Under the pieces are notes generated by a model. It had not been told where the DNA came from. It saw nothing but the letters and a program-made list of their open reading frames with translations, and did not search any database. Position numbers and translations under genes: made by a program. From assembly GCF_020832325.1 (NCBI RefSeq), contig NZ_JAFIEU010000015.1, forward strand, positions 1-64,000: a stretch of 64,000 nt of DNA, in the 5' to 3' direction. This DNA comes from Lunatimonas sp. (GTDB lineage: Bacteria > Bacteroidota > Bacteroidia > Cytophagales > Cyclobacteriaceae). Shown here one piece after another: positions 1 through 7,020 of the stretch; the first letter of the stretch is position 1; each line of letters begins with the position of its first letter.

Positions 1-275
1 GAGGGGAGAAAGCAGAAGAAGAAAAAATATGTAACTTTGTCAGGCTACTAAGTTCCAAAAACCTCAAATCCAGGGGGGGTCAGTATGGCTGGATTGGGGG
101 GTCAGCATCACCGGAATATCCAACATCGGTTCAATTAGAAAAGAATTATTATAAAAACGTAAAAGATTATTATTCAAATGTTAGAAAGATTGGACTTGAA
201 CATGGAGATTTAGATTACTCAAAATGCCTTGATTTTTTGTTAATGACTGTAAAAGGATTAGATGACCAAGAATAG
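1..275 (+). CDS. 3' end of an unrecognised gene, cut by the left edge
   Basis: An open frame runs from base 3 to a TAG at 273-275 with no in-frame stop and no ATG until near its end, so the start should lie outside the window. About 90 residues are visible. They begin with a Glu/Lys-rich stretch, then a Gly/Tyr/Trp segment (QYGWIGGSASPEY), and end with an acidic tail (KGLDDQE). No family is recognised. The second half is AT-rich compared with the housekeeping genes further right, and the gene is followed by hairpin-rich, gene-free DNA and a pseudogene. This fits an accessory or decaying region. It could also be chance open frame. Confidence 0.4.
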   Translation, partial: GEKAEEEKICNFVRLLSSKNLKSRGGQYGWIGGSASPEYPTSVQLEKNYYKNVKDYYSNVRKIGLEHGDLDYSKCLDFLLMTVKGLDDQE

Positions 276-574
276 TAGGCACATACCCACAATAAATGGT
301 AACCGTAATTGTCTGTTTATGTGAGGTTATGGTGGTTGGGGCCTTTAATCGGTCACGCTTTCGGTTGACAGTTTTCATCTTCGAATTCCGGCAACTACGG
401 CTACCGTAGACCGTGTGTGGCCTGAATCAACCTCTATGGGCTGAATGCTTTGAAATGGATGGAGGACTATTGGGCAACCAATAGATAGACCCTCCGATGG
501 TCCCGATGCTCGGGAGATCAGCCATCAAAGGCGCTGCTAAAAAACAACCTCTTCCAAAATAAACCTCTTTATGC
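276..574. other. gene-free stretch with a cluster of short perfect hairpins
   Basis: No convincing gene is seen. Between 395 and 515 several perfect inverted repeats follow each other. CTACGG/CCGTAG pairs around a 3-base loop (395-409). CTATTGG/CCAATAG closes a GCAA tetraloop (467-484) and is itself enclosed by GGAGG/CCTCC (461-465 and 491-495). TCCCGA/TCGGGA pairs around TGC (501-515). No poly-T tract follows, so these are not ordinary terminators. They could be a structured RNA, the end of a lost mobile element, or chance. Confidence 0.45.
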
Positions 575-1138
575 CTAATCTATTCCCAAACGAATAGCTC
601 TTTCAACGGGAGAGAGGCTACTGTCATAGCCAGAAGTAGACACTTCTCCTCTTAGCAACAAAGGCGGTTGTGCCATGAATTTAGGCGTACTTCCTCTATG
701 CGGTTGTGCCGAGTGAACCAGAAACGGATGGCATAAAAAAATGGTGCTTGCTTTACCGGTTGCATGGATTGTTTTTCTTTTCGGGAGCTCCTTTAACTTA
801 CCTGCGAGTTCCATAAAAGAAAGACCTAGATCGCCTTCTTTGGATAATAACCTTGCAACACTTTGGCAAGGGCTCCCTTTACCTTTGCCAACCAATTGAT
901 CAAAAACCGATTTCAATCTCGGTGTATTTAGCGGTTCGATAAATGGTTGCTGCGTATACATACACAGACGAATCACAGGTTCTTTCCAAGAGGATGGATT
1001 TTACCTATCACAAGGAAGGTCATTCCAAAGGATGTTTAAAGCTGCATCTGCGACTGCTGGGGAAAATGCCTGGTCGATGCGAAGAAACCCACTGAGGATA
1101 AACTGTTCTATTTGGTTTTCACTTAGCATTTCTGACAT
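575..1138 (-). pseudogene. phytanoyl-CoA dioxygenase (PhyH) family pseudogene
   Basis: Read from ATG at 1138, the frame gives 45 residues like the N-terminus of PhyH-type Fe(II)/2-oxoglutarate oxygenases (SGFLRIDQAFSP, ILWNDLPCD). It then meets a TAA at 1001-1003 and continues in the same frame to a TAG at 575-577. The second part contains KEPVIRLCMYTQQPF and FDQLVGKGKG, then CHPFLVHSAQPHRG and a typical end (SPVERAIRLGI). Intact members, as I recall them, carry about 60-80 further residues with the HxD iron ligands where this copy jumps from PCQS to VARLLSKEG, near base 860. A premature stop plus loss of two iron ligands makes an active enzyme very unlikely. The family assignment is from memory of the motifs, not a search. 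Confidence 0.82.
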
Positions 1139-1448
1139 GTGTTTAATGGTATAGATCCTTACAAGTAGCGAAAGGCTTCCTTTGACCAGTTAATTTGGTG
1201 AAAACCGTGAATGAAAGGTGAACAACATAAAAAGGCTGCTATGTTAGGAACATAGCGCATTGCTTAAGAAAAGAAGCCCAAAAGCGAAATTATAGCACCA
1301 CAGTCGTTTTCATAAGGTGAAAATAGAAATTATCTGCCAGCTTGTCAAACGCGCGGAGGATTGGAGATGCGGAGAAATAATTCCGCTAAACAGCGGGGAT
1401 TGGAAAATCTTTGTTTGGAGCCACCTCAAAATTTATCTTCATTGGCTA
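1139..1448. other. gene-free stretch with one perfect hairpin
   Basis: No open frame of note lies between the start of the dioxygenase pseudogene and the promoter of the VOC gene. GCTATGTT (1238-1245) and AACATAGC (1249-1256) form a perfect 8-bp stem with a 3-base loop but no T tract. The rest probably holds the remains of the pseudogene's upstream region. Confidence 0.5.
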
Positions 1449-1478
1449 TTGTCTTTCGTGTAGGTGTCCTTATTTTTG
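1449..1478 (+). promoter_or_regulatory. promoter of the VOC gene (TTG - 19 bp - TATTTTTG)
   Basis: TTG at 1449-1451 and TATTTTTG at 1471-1478 are separated by 19 bases, matching the Bacteroidota -33/-7 consensus (TTTG and TAnnTTTG). Transcription would start near 1485, about 13 bases before the ATG at 1498. This is the best two-box promoter seen in the window. It argues against an alternative overlapping frame that starts at 1464, upstream of the predicted transcript start. Confidence 0.62.
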
Positions 1479-1497
1479 AGAACAAAGGGCAAGATAT

Positions 1498-1872
1498 ATG
1501 ATAGATTTTATACGTCTAGACCATGTGTTGATCAGCATTCCGCCAGGGTCGCGCGCTCAGGCGAGGATGTTTTACACCCAGGTGTTGGCCCTTACCGAGA
1601 TTCAAGGCCAGCATCCCCATGGGGCCCTATGGTTTCAGTTGGGCGATGCGGAGCTGCACGTGCGGGAAGAGGAGGGGCATACCTCGGATTCCTCCCGCCA
1701 TCCCGCTTTTGAAATTCGAGACCTGGCCGAGGCCAAATCGTTCCTGTTAAGTCGGGGTGTTGATGTCAGTTACTCCTCTGAAATAGACGGGCGTGACCGG
1801 TGCTTTTTCAGGGATCCCTGGGGCAACCGGTTTGAGTTGATTGAATACAAACAGGCGGTAGCCAAGCACTGA
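1498..1872 (+). CDS. VOC (glyoxalase/bleomycin-resistance fold) family protein
   Basis: This 124-residue protein has the length and pattern of a single-subunit vicinal-oxygen-chelate protein. It starts with LDHVLISIP, where the His is the usual first metal ligand. A middle segment GALWFQLGDAELHV follows, and the C-terminal RDPWGNRFELIEY holds the usual final Glu ligand. Such proteins form dimers that bind a divalent metal and act on small electrophiles, or protect against them. The substrate cannot be read from the sequence. It lies 47 bases upstream of the first aldo/keto reductase on the same strand and may be co-transcribed with it, which would fit reactive-carbonyl metabolism, but that is inference. 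Confidence 0.85.
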   Translation: MIDFIRLDHVLISIPPGSRAQARMFYTQVLALTEIQGQHPHGALWFQLGDAELHVREEEGHTSDSSRHPAFEIRDLAEAKSFLLSRGVDVSYSSEIDGRDRCFFRDPWGNRFELIEYKQAVAKH

Positions 1873-1919
1873 GGTCATTCTTGGGCTTCTGCCGAAGCAC
1901 CCTAACCCAAGTAGAAGCT

Positions 1920-3035
1920 ATGGATAGAAGATCGTTTTTGTCAAAATCTGCCGTAGGGTCTATTTCTGCAATGATGCCCTTTGGCGCCTCCGCTTCCCCG
2001 TTTGTATCTTTACATTCAACAGCTATGGAAAAAAAACCAACTACCACTACAAAATCATTGAGCCAAAAATCCGGATTCGGCGGAGTAGCGATTGGAAATG
2101 GCTTTCAGGTAAACCCGGACGGTGACTGTATCGCTGCGGTTCAGGCTGCATGGGACGCAGGAGTACGTTTTTTCGATACCTCCCCTTGGTATGGACTGGG
2201 TATCAGTGAGCGCCGGTTAGGCTTAGCACTAAGTGATAAACCCAAAGACGCCTACACGCTATCGACAAAAATTGGCAGGATTCTGCATCCCCACGAGGAT
2301 TTTGACCTCAGCCATACCATTTGGAAGGGCAAGTTAAATTTCCGCTACACGTACGATTATTCTGCGGAGGGGGTGCGCAGGAGTGTAGAGGATAGTTTGC
2401 AGCGTTTGGGCCTGTCCTCCTTGGATATCGTGTTTATCCACGATTTGTCTCCCGACAATGGAGACATGAAGGAAGATTGGGTGACGTATTTTGATGCGGC
2501 AGCCAAGGGTGCCATGCCCGAACTGACCAAAATGCGGGATGAGGGAATCATAAAAGGTTGGGGATTTGGTGTGAATACCATTGAACCGATCCTCAAAGCC
2601 ATGGAGGTGGCTGATCCAAATGTGTTTCTTTCTGCGTGTCAGTATTCTTTGATCAAGCACGAAGACCTCTTGGAGCGGGTTTTCCCAAAGGTGGCGGCGC
2701 GGGATATCTCGGTCGTGGTAGGAGCTCCTCTATGTGCCGGGTTTTTGTCCGGAAAAGACCGTTATCTATATGGAGGGACCTTTCCAGAGGGAGTCCGTGA
2801 GAAGCTAGCGGCCCTACAGCGTGTGGCGGCAAACCACCACGTGGACCTGAGAACTGCTGCCCTGCAATTTTCTGCGGCGCCAAATAGCGTATCGGCGGTT
2901 ATCCCGGGGGCACATACGGTGCAGCAGGTGGAGGAGAATGCGGCCTCATTCACAGCGGTTATTCCTGGGGCCTTTTGGGAAGAACTGAAGCATGAGCGAT
3001 TGATCTCGGCAAGCGCTCCGATACCTAATTCGTAA
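1920..3035 (+). CDS. exported aldo/keto reductase (Tat-type signal)
   Basis: The 371-residue protein begins MDRRSFLSKSAVGS, a twin-arginine signal followed by an Ala/Ser-rich stretch. An in-frame ATG at 1881 would add 13 residues in front and bury the signal, so 1920 is preferred. The mature part is an NAD(P)H-dependent TIM-barrel oxidoreductase. The catalytic tetrad is visible as Asp86 and Tyr91 (FFDTSPWYG), Lys117 (LSTKIG) and His174 (IVFIHDL). The closest match from memory is the D-threo-aldose/L-fucose dehydrogenase group. A Tat signal would let the protein fold with its cofactor before reaching the periplasm. A second aldo/keto reductase follows 30 bases downstream. Confidence 0.88.
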   Translation: MDRRSFLSKSAVGSISAMMPFGASASPFVSLHSTAMEKKPTTTTKSLSQKSGFGGVAIGNGFQVNPDGDCIAAVQAAWDAGVRFFDTSPWYGLGISERRLGLALSDKPKDAYTLSTKIGRILHPHEDFDLSHTIWKGKLNFRYTYDYSAEGVRRSVEDSLQRLGLSSLDIVFIHDLSPDNGDMKEDWVTYFDAAAKGAMPELTKMRDEGIIKGWGFGVNTIEPILKAMEVADPNVFLSACQYSLIKHEDLLERVFPKVAARDISVVVGAPLCAGFLSGKDRYLYGGTFPEGVREKLAALQRVAANHHVDLRTAALQFSAAPNSVSAVIPGAHTVQQVEENAASFTAVIPGAFWEELKHERLISASAPIPNS

Positions 3036-3065
3036 ATTTTCCTCAAACGTAACTTATTTTAAACC

Positions 3066-4109
3066 ATGGAATACCGATTTCTGGGAGCATCTGGACTCAA
3101 GGTGCCTGTATTAAGTTTTGGGACAGCCACATTCGGCGGAGGCAACGCGTTCTTTAAAGCTTGGGGAGACACCCAAGTCGAGGAAGCCGAGAAGCTGGTT
3201 GATATCTGCTTGGAGGCGGGCGTAAATTTGTTTGACACAGCGGATGTTTATTCGGGAGGCCTTTCGGAGGAAGTACTCGGTAAGGCGATTGCCGGCAAGC
3301 GACGTGACACGCTCTTGCTGTCTACCAAGTCTACCTTTCCCTTTGGGGAGGGGCTCAATAATCAGGGATCCTCCCGGTTTCATATCCTGCGACAGATAGA
3401 GGGCAGCCTGAAGCGCTTGGGGACGGACTACATTGATATTTACCACATGCACGGCTTTGACGGGGTGACCCCTGTGGAGGAAACCCTTCGTACCTTGGAT
3501 GATCTGGTACAAAGCGGGAAGGTCCGGTACCTGGCAGCCTCCAATTTTTCGGGATGGCATTTGATGAAATCATTGGCCCTGTCGGACCGCTATGCCTGGA
3601 ATCGCTATGTGGGACACCAAGTGTATTATTCGTTGGCAAATCGAGATTACGAATGGGAACTCATGCCGTTGGCGTTGGATCAGGGAGTAGGAGCACTGGT
3701 ATGGTCTCCCTTGTCGGCGGGTAGACTGGGTGGCCGATATGGAAGAAATCGCCCCATACCACAAGAGGGAAGGATCGCACAGGGTGGCAGCCCCATTCCA
3801 GATATGGTGGTAAATGAAGAAGTCTTTTACCATACGGTGGATGTGCTGGGTGAAATTGCACAGGAATGCGGTAAAAGTATTGCCCAGGTAGCCATCAACT
3901 GGCTCCTGCGGCGTCCAACCGTTTCCTCGGTGGTCATAGGCGCACGAAACGAAGAGCAACTGCGGCAGAACCTGGGTGCTGTAGGTTGGGCGCTTTCTGT
4001 AGAGCAAATCAAACGATTGGATGCAGCAAGCGAGGTTCCACCAGCTTACCCCTATTGGCATCAGTGGAAAAATAAGACACTTAACCCAACTCCGGATTTT
4101 TACGGTTAA
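3066..4109 (+). CDS. aldo/keto reductase, cytoplasmic
   Basis: This 347-residue protein has no signal peptide and begins with the family-typical MEYRFLGASGLKVPVLSFGT. The tetrad is Asp57 and Tyr62 (FDTADVYS), Lys88 (LSTKST) and His129 (IYHMHGFD). The C-terminal half carries a cofactor-binding segment (VVIGARNEEQL), as in YajO/Tas-like members that reduce aldehydes or ketones with NADPH. It probably shares a transcript with the preceding exported aldo/keto reductase, an interesting pairing of one exported and one cytosolic enzyme. Substrates are unknown. The gene ends about 55 bases before the convergent rhodanese-thioredoxin gene. Confidence 0.9.
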   Translation: MEYRFLGASGLKVPVLSFGTATFGGGNAFFKAWGDTQVEEAEKLVDICLEAGVNLFDTADVYSGGLSEEVLGKAIAGKRRDTLLLSTKSTFPFGEGLNNQGSSRFHILRQIEGSLKRLGTDYIDIYHMHGFDGVTPVEETLRTLDDLVQSGKVRYLAASNFSGWHLMKSLALSDRYAWNRYVGHQVYYSLANRDYEWELMPLALDQGVGALVWSPLSAGRLGGRYGRNRPIPQEGRIAQGGSPIPDMVVNEEVFYHTVDVLGEIAQECGKSIAQVAINWLLRRPTVSSVVIGARNEEQLRQNLGAVGWALSVEQIKRLDAASEVPPAYPYWHQWKNKTLNPTPDFYG

Positions 4110-4163
4110 ACTGTTGAGTGTCCTGTAAAACGTTTTAAGCAAGAAGGGGTCTGAAGAAACCGT

Positions 4164-4889
4164 TTAATTCAACTGACTCCGGACTCCTTCTTCTTCAATG
4201 TACCCGGAGTGTTCCCATACCAGGTCTTCGTTTTTATACAGCTTCAGAACAGGCAGTGCCAAGACGCCTAATTCTTTGCATAGATCCGGGTTATCGTCTG
4301 CGTCTATACGTATTACCGTAACCTTATCAGCCATTTCCTCGGAAATTTTCTCCAGATAAGGCTCCATTTTTTTACAAGGTGCGCACCAGGCCGCATAAAA
4401 ATCCACCAGCGCCAACTTGTCGGTTTTAAGCAGTTCTTCGTATTCAGCGAGGTTCATGCCGCCACTTTCGCGCTTTTCGAGTACAACTTCCGGTAACCCG
4501 GCGCTCCTCCACTCCAAAATTCCACCGGGCATCTCATAGACTTCTTGGTATCCATTCTCGCGTAGGTATTGCGCGGCCACTTTACTTCGGGCACCGCTAA
4601 GGCAGTAAATGTAAACCGGTTTGGATTTGTCCAGGGCACGCATTTGATCCTTGAACTGATCGCCGTTGATGTTTACATTTGCGGCATGCTCGATGTGTCC
4701 TTTGCGGAACTCCTCCGGCGTGCGTACATCTACCAGTTGAAGGTTGGAGGCCTTTTTAATCAGCTCATTAAATTCACCTGCCGTGAATTCTATTTTGTCG
4801 GTCACTTGACTGCTTTGCTGTTCTTGCTGCTGTCTAGGTGCGCAACTGAGACCGACCAAAACCAATAGGGCTGTTACTAATCTGTGCAT
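4164..4889 (-). CDS. lipoprotein with fused rhodanese and thioredoxin domains
   Basis: The 241-residue protein starts with a lipoprotein signal ending LVGLSC, so Cys16 would be acylated and the protein held in the envelope. Residues about 35-135 are a rhodanese domain (LVDVRTPEEF, active-site Cys96 in YCLSGARS). Residues about 145-241 are a thioredoxin domain with the redox motif WCAPC (168-172) and a cis-Pro (ALPVLKLY). The fusion suggests handling of sulfane sulfur or disulfides outside the cytoplasm, with the thioredoxin part regenerating the rhodanese cysteine. The upstream minus-strand neighbours are a DUF2892 membrane protein and a peroxiredoxin, which supports a thiol or sulfur-stress role. 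The substrate is inferred, not shown. Confidence 0.9.
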   Translation of the reverse strand: MHRLVTALLVLVGLSCAPRQQQEQQSSQVTDKIEFTAGEFNELIKKASNLQLVDVRTPEEFRKGHIEHAANVNINGDQFKDQMRALDKSKPVYIYCLSGARSKVAAQYLRENGYQEVYEMPGGILEWRSAGLPEVVLEKRESGGMNLAEYEELLKTDKLALVDFYAAWCAPCKKMEPYLEKISEEMADKVTVIRIDADDNPDLCKELGVLALPVLKLYKNEDLVWEHSGYIEEEGVRSQLN

Positions 4890-4921
4890 ATCAAAAGCTT
4901 TATGTAATCCAATGATAACTC

Positions 4922-4929
4922 CAAAGTTA
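4922..4929 (-). promoter_or_regulatory. -7 box of the rhodanese-thioredoxin gene (TAACTTTG)
   Basis: The minus strand reads TAACTTTG, an exact TAnnTTTG box. Transcription would start near 4915, about 26 bases before the ATG at 4889. No clear -33 TTG at the usual distance is visible. The box suggests this gene can be transcribed apart from the DUF2892 gene upstream. Confidence 0.5.
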
Positions 4930-5085
4930 GGACAAATCGTTCAATTTGGGAAGAAGCAATGGATGATCGACAAAACAGCAATCCCCCAGTTCCGATTTCA
5001 GGGGGAACTTGCGGTATCCTCTACCTATCATCTACTAGAGTTGGTGGAGGTGTCCATACGCCAAGGAGATGACTTTGTTAGCTGT

Positions 5086-5295
5086 CTATCCTTTGTTGAT
5101 TTTACAGGAATTGATTCCCAATGGACAATACAGTGGGCAAAATCCGACGAGAGAGGTGATCAACATGGAGGCAGCTACCACTCCAAGCACGATAGCGAGG
5201 GTACCCGAAATGGCGCCTGTCAAGAAAAGAACACCGATGAGGACTGCGATGGATAGCCTGATTATTTTGTCTAAATTTCCGATATTTTTTTGCAT
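5086..5295 (-). CDS. DUF2892 (YgaP-type) inner-membrane protein
   Basis: Read from the ATG at 5295, this is a 69-residue protein starting MQKNIGNLDKIIRLSIAV, typical of DUF2892. It has two hydrophobic segments (about residues 12-30 and 33-50) and ends CPLYCPLGINSCK. An upstream in-frame start at 5337 would add 14 non-conserved residues, so the shorter form is chosen. In E. coli YgaP this membrane domain is fused to a rhodanese. Here the rhodanese is the next gene downstream, fused to thioredoxin instead. That neighbourhood supports a shared sulfur-transfer role, although the function of DUF2892 itself is not established. Confidence 0.82.
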   Translation of the reverse strand: MQKNIGNLDKIIRLSIAVLIGVLFLTGAISGTLAIVLGVVAASMLITSLVGFCPLYCPLGINSCKINKG

Positions 5296-5420
5296 GATCT
5301 TTTGGGTTTTTGGTGAAATCGAACACCTCCCGGCCAACTAGGCAGGCAATGTTCGATGACGTAAATATCGGTGCATTTTTGAGGGGGGTCAGGTACTTTT
5401 GTTACACAATGCTGTGGCAA

Positions 5421-5456
5421 AAAGAAAAAAGCCCACGGACGATGCCGGGGGCTTTT
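5421..5456 (-). terminator. intrinsic terminator of the peroxiredoxin gene
   Basis: On the minus strand AAAAGCCC (5456-5449) pairs with GGGCTTTT (5434-5427) and runs into a T-rich tract (complement of 5421-5430). It lies 28 bases past the peroxiredoxin stop and would separate that gene from the DUF2892 gene. Confidence 0.72.
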
Positions 5457-5483
5457 GCGAAAAAAGGAATAGTTTTGAACTGT

Positions 5484-6113
5484 TTAGTTTTTAGAAAGGT
5501 AAGAAGCAACGCCTTCTCTGCTCGCAGTCATCGCTTCTTTTCCTTCTTCCCAGTTGGCCGGACATACTTCTCCGTATTTTTCCACGTGCCTTAGAGCGTC
5601 TACCAGTCGGAGCATTTCGTCTATATTTCTACCAAGTGGCAGGTCATTGACAGTTTCGTGACGAACCACGCCTTCTTTATCGATCAGGAAGGTGGCACGG
5701 TAGGCTACAGGAAGGCCTTCATACGTAAGAGCACCTTCTTCGTTGTAATTCCAGTCTCCGGCCAATACGCCAAAGTTATGGGCAATGGTTTTAACTGGAT
5801 CTGCTACGATGGGGTAGGTGACGCCCTCGATGCCACCCTGCGCCTTTGGAGTCATCAACCATGCCAGGTGTGACTCTTCGGTGTCGCACGAAGCTCCTAC
5901 TACGGCAACGCCTCTTTTTTCGAACTCGGCCAGTTTTTCCTGAAAGGCCAAAATTTCCGTTGGACACACGAAGGTGAAGTCCTTTGGATAAAAAAAGAAA
6001 ATAACGTCCTTGTTTCCAATATACTGCTCTAACGAGAAGTTTTCAACGATTTCTTCTCCATCCACTACGGCAGCGGCATGAAACAAAGGTGCTTTTTTTC
6101 CTACTAATGACAT
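5484..6113 (-). CDS. typical 2-Cys peroxiredoxin (AhpC/Prx1 type)
   Basis: This 209-residue protein reduces hydrogen and organic peroxides with electrons from a thioredoxin or AhpF-like partner. The peroxidatic site is DFTFVCPTE with Thr47 and Cys50. The conserved Arg139 lies in AYRATFLID, and the resolving Cys184 is in GEVCPANWEEG, followed by a C-terminal tail ending SYLSKN. All active-site residues are present and the length is normal. No AhpF gene is adjacent, so thioredoxin is the likelier reductant. It has its own terminator and faces a 412-base divergent intergenic region, so it is probably transcribed alone. Confidence 0.95.
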   Translation of the reverse strand: MSLVGKKAPLFHAAAVVDGEEIVENFSLEQYIGNKDVIFFFYPKDFTFVCPTEILAFQEKLAEFEKRGVAVVGASCDTEESHLAWLMTPKAQGGIEGVTYPIVADPVKTIAHNFGVLAGDWNYNEEGALTYEGLPVAYRATFLIDKEGVVRHETVNDLPLGRNIDEMLRLVDALRHVEKYGEVCPANWEEGKEAMTASREGVASYLSKN

Positions 6114-6525
6114 AATTGTTGTTGATTTATGGTAAAATTGAAAATTCTTCTAGAAGTGGATTACCTCGGGTGTTTTCAACTGAATATTCTGAACCAATAC
6201 AATTTGAATTAAGTTCTCGAAATAATTATTTAAAATTTGGGTAAATGCAGTCAATTCAATAAGCGATTGATGTTCAGCTAAATTGGTTTTGGGTATTTTG
6301 GGTTAAAAATAGCCATGGGGGCTATCCGGCTTTAAAAAAGGTATTTGGGTTTACTATTCGGAACAATTTTTGTTAAAATTGTGTCCGTATTCTGATCTGA
6401 ACACAAAATTAAGACAAGAATTGGTCAATTCATAAGGATGATATTTAATAAAATGTTTAATTTTAATACTTCCGTTTGTCTGTTCCAGCGCTATCAGAAA
6501 CTACGCTTTTATTAAACGCCCATTA
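6114..6525. promoter_or_regulatory. divergent intergenic region with two hairpins
   Basis: This 412-base AT-rich region separates the peroxiredoxin gene (leftward) from the phosphatase gene (rightward) and must hold both promoters. No exact TAnnTTTG box was found next to either start. ATAGCC/GGCTAT pairs at 6309-6325. ACAATTTT/AAAATTGT pairs perfectly around TGTT at 6363-6382, and flanking CGGA/TCCG extends the stem with one bulged base. The second element could be an operator or RNA hairpin. No small gene was recognised. Confidence 0.4.
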
Positions 6526-7020
6526 ATGGTTAAAGTATTATTTATTTGTTTGGGAAATATCTGCCGCTCCCCCTTAGCGGAAGCGATTTTTAATGCCAAG
6601 GTGGCTGCCCGTGGTTTGGGGAGTTTTCTTAGTTCGGATAGTTGCGGCACGTCGGATTTCCATATCGGCGAGCTTCCCGATGAGCGTACCCTGGCTTGCG
6701 CAGACCGATACGGGATTCCGATCAATCACCGGGGAAGGCAATTGCATCGAAGCGATTTCCGGAATTTTGATTACCTAGTGGCGATGGACACCTCCAACTA
6801 TCAAAACACTGTGAAGCTGGGCCAGCGTTACAAGCAGAAGACGGAACATGTACACTTACTCAGTGAGTTTGCCCCCGATGCCTCATTTGTAGATGTTCCC
6901 GACCCCTATTATGGAGGCATGGATGGGTTTGAGGAGGTATACCGTATTCTGGATACTTCGTTAGATCAGTTTTTGGCTAAGTTGGAACACCTTCCAAGTA
7001 TTCATGGAAAACCCCAGTGA
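6526..7020 (+). CDS. low-molecular-weight protein-tyrosine-phosphatase family protein
   Basis: The 164-residue protein has the complete LMW-PTP active site. The P-loop is CLGNICRS with nucleophile Cys8 and Arg14, and the general acid is Asp126 in VPDPYYGG. The two Tyr after the Asp-Pro are also typical. The family removes phosphate from phosphotyrosine. Some members instead act on sugar phosphates attached to protein lysines (ribulosamine 5-phosphate, erythrulosamine 4-phosphate). The stop overlaps the start of a fructosamine-kinase-like gene by 17 bases, so the two are translationally coupled, which favours the deglycation role. There is no tyrosine kinase or capsule gene nearby. Confidence 0.92.
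   Translation: MVKVLFICLGNICRSPLAEAIFNAKVAARGLGSFLSSDSCGTSDFHIGELPDERTLACADRYGIPINHRGRQLHRSDFRNFDYLVAMDTSNYQNTVKLGQRYKQKTEHVHLLSEFAPDASFVDVPDPYYGGMDGFEEVYRILDTSLDQFLAKLEHLPSIHGKPQ

Noticed and set aside
370-410. A TTCGAATTCC stretch resembling a tRNA T-loop
   Set aside because: No acceptor, D or anticodon stem can be fitted around it.
575-976. A 133-codon open frame that could be called a small intact hypothetical gene
   Set aside because: It is the in-frame continuation of the dioxygenase frame starting at 1138, after a premature stop. Both halves match one family.
4912-5256. Plus-strand frame of 114 codons opposite the DUF2892 gene
   Set aside because: It overlaps the DUF2892 gene and the rhodanese promoter on the other strand and has no recognisable domain.
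5394-5401. TACTTTTG resembling a plus-strand -7 box
   Set aside because: No plus-strand gene follows before a terminator hairpin. Chance match.
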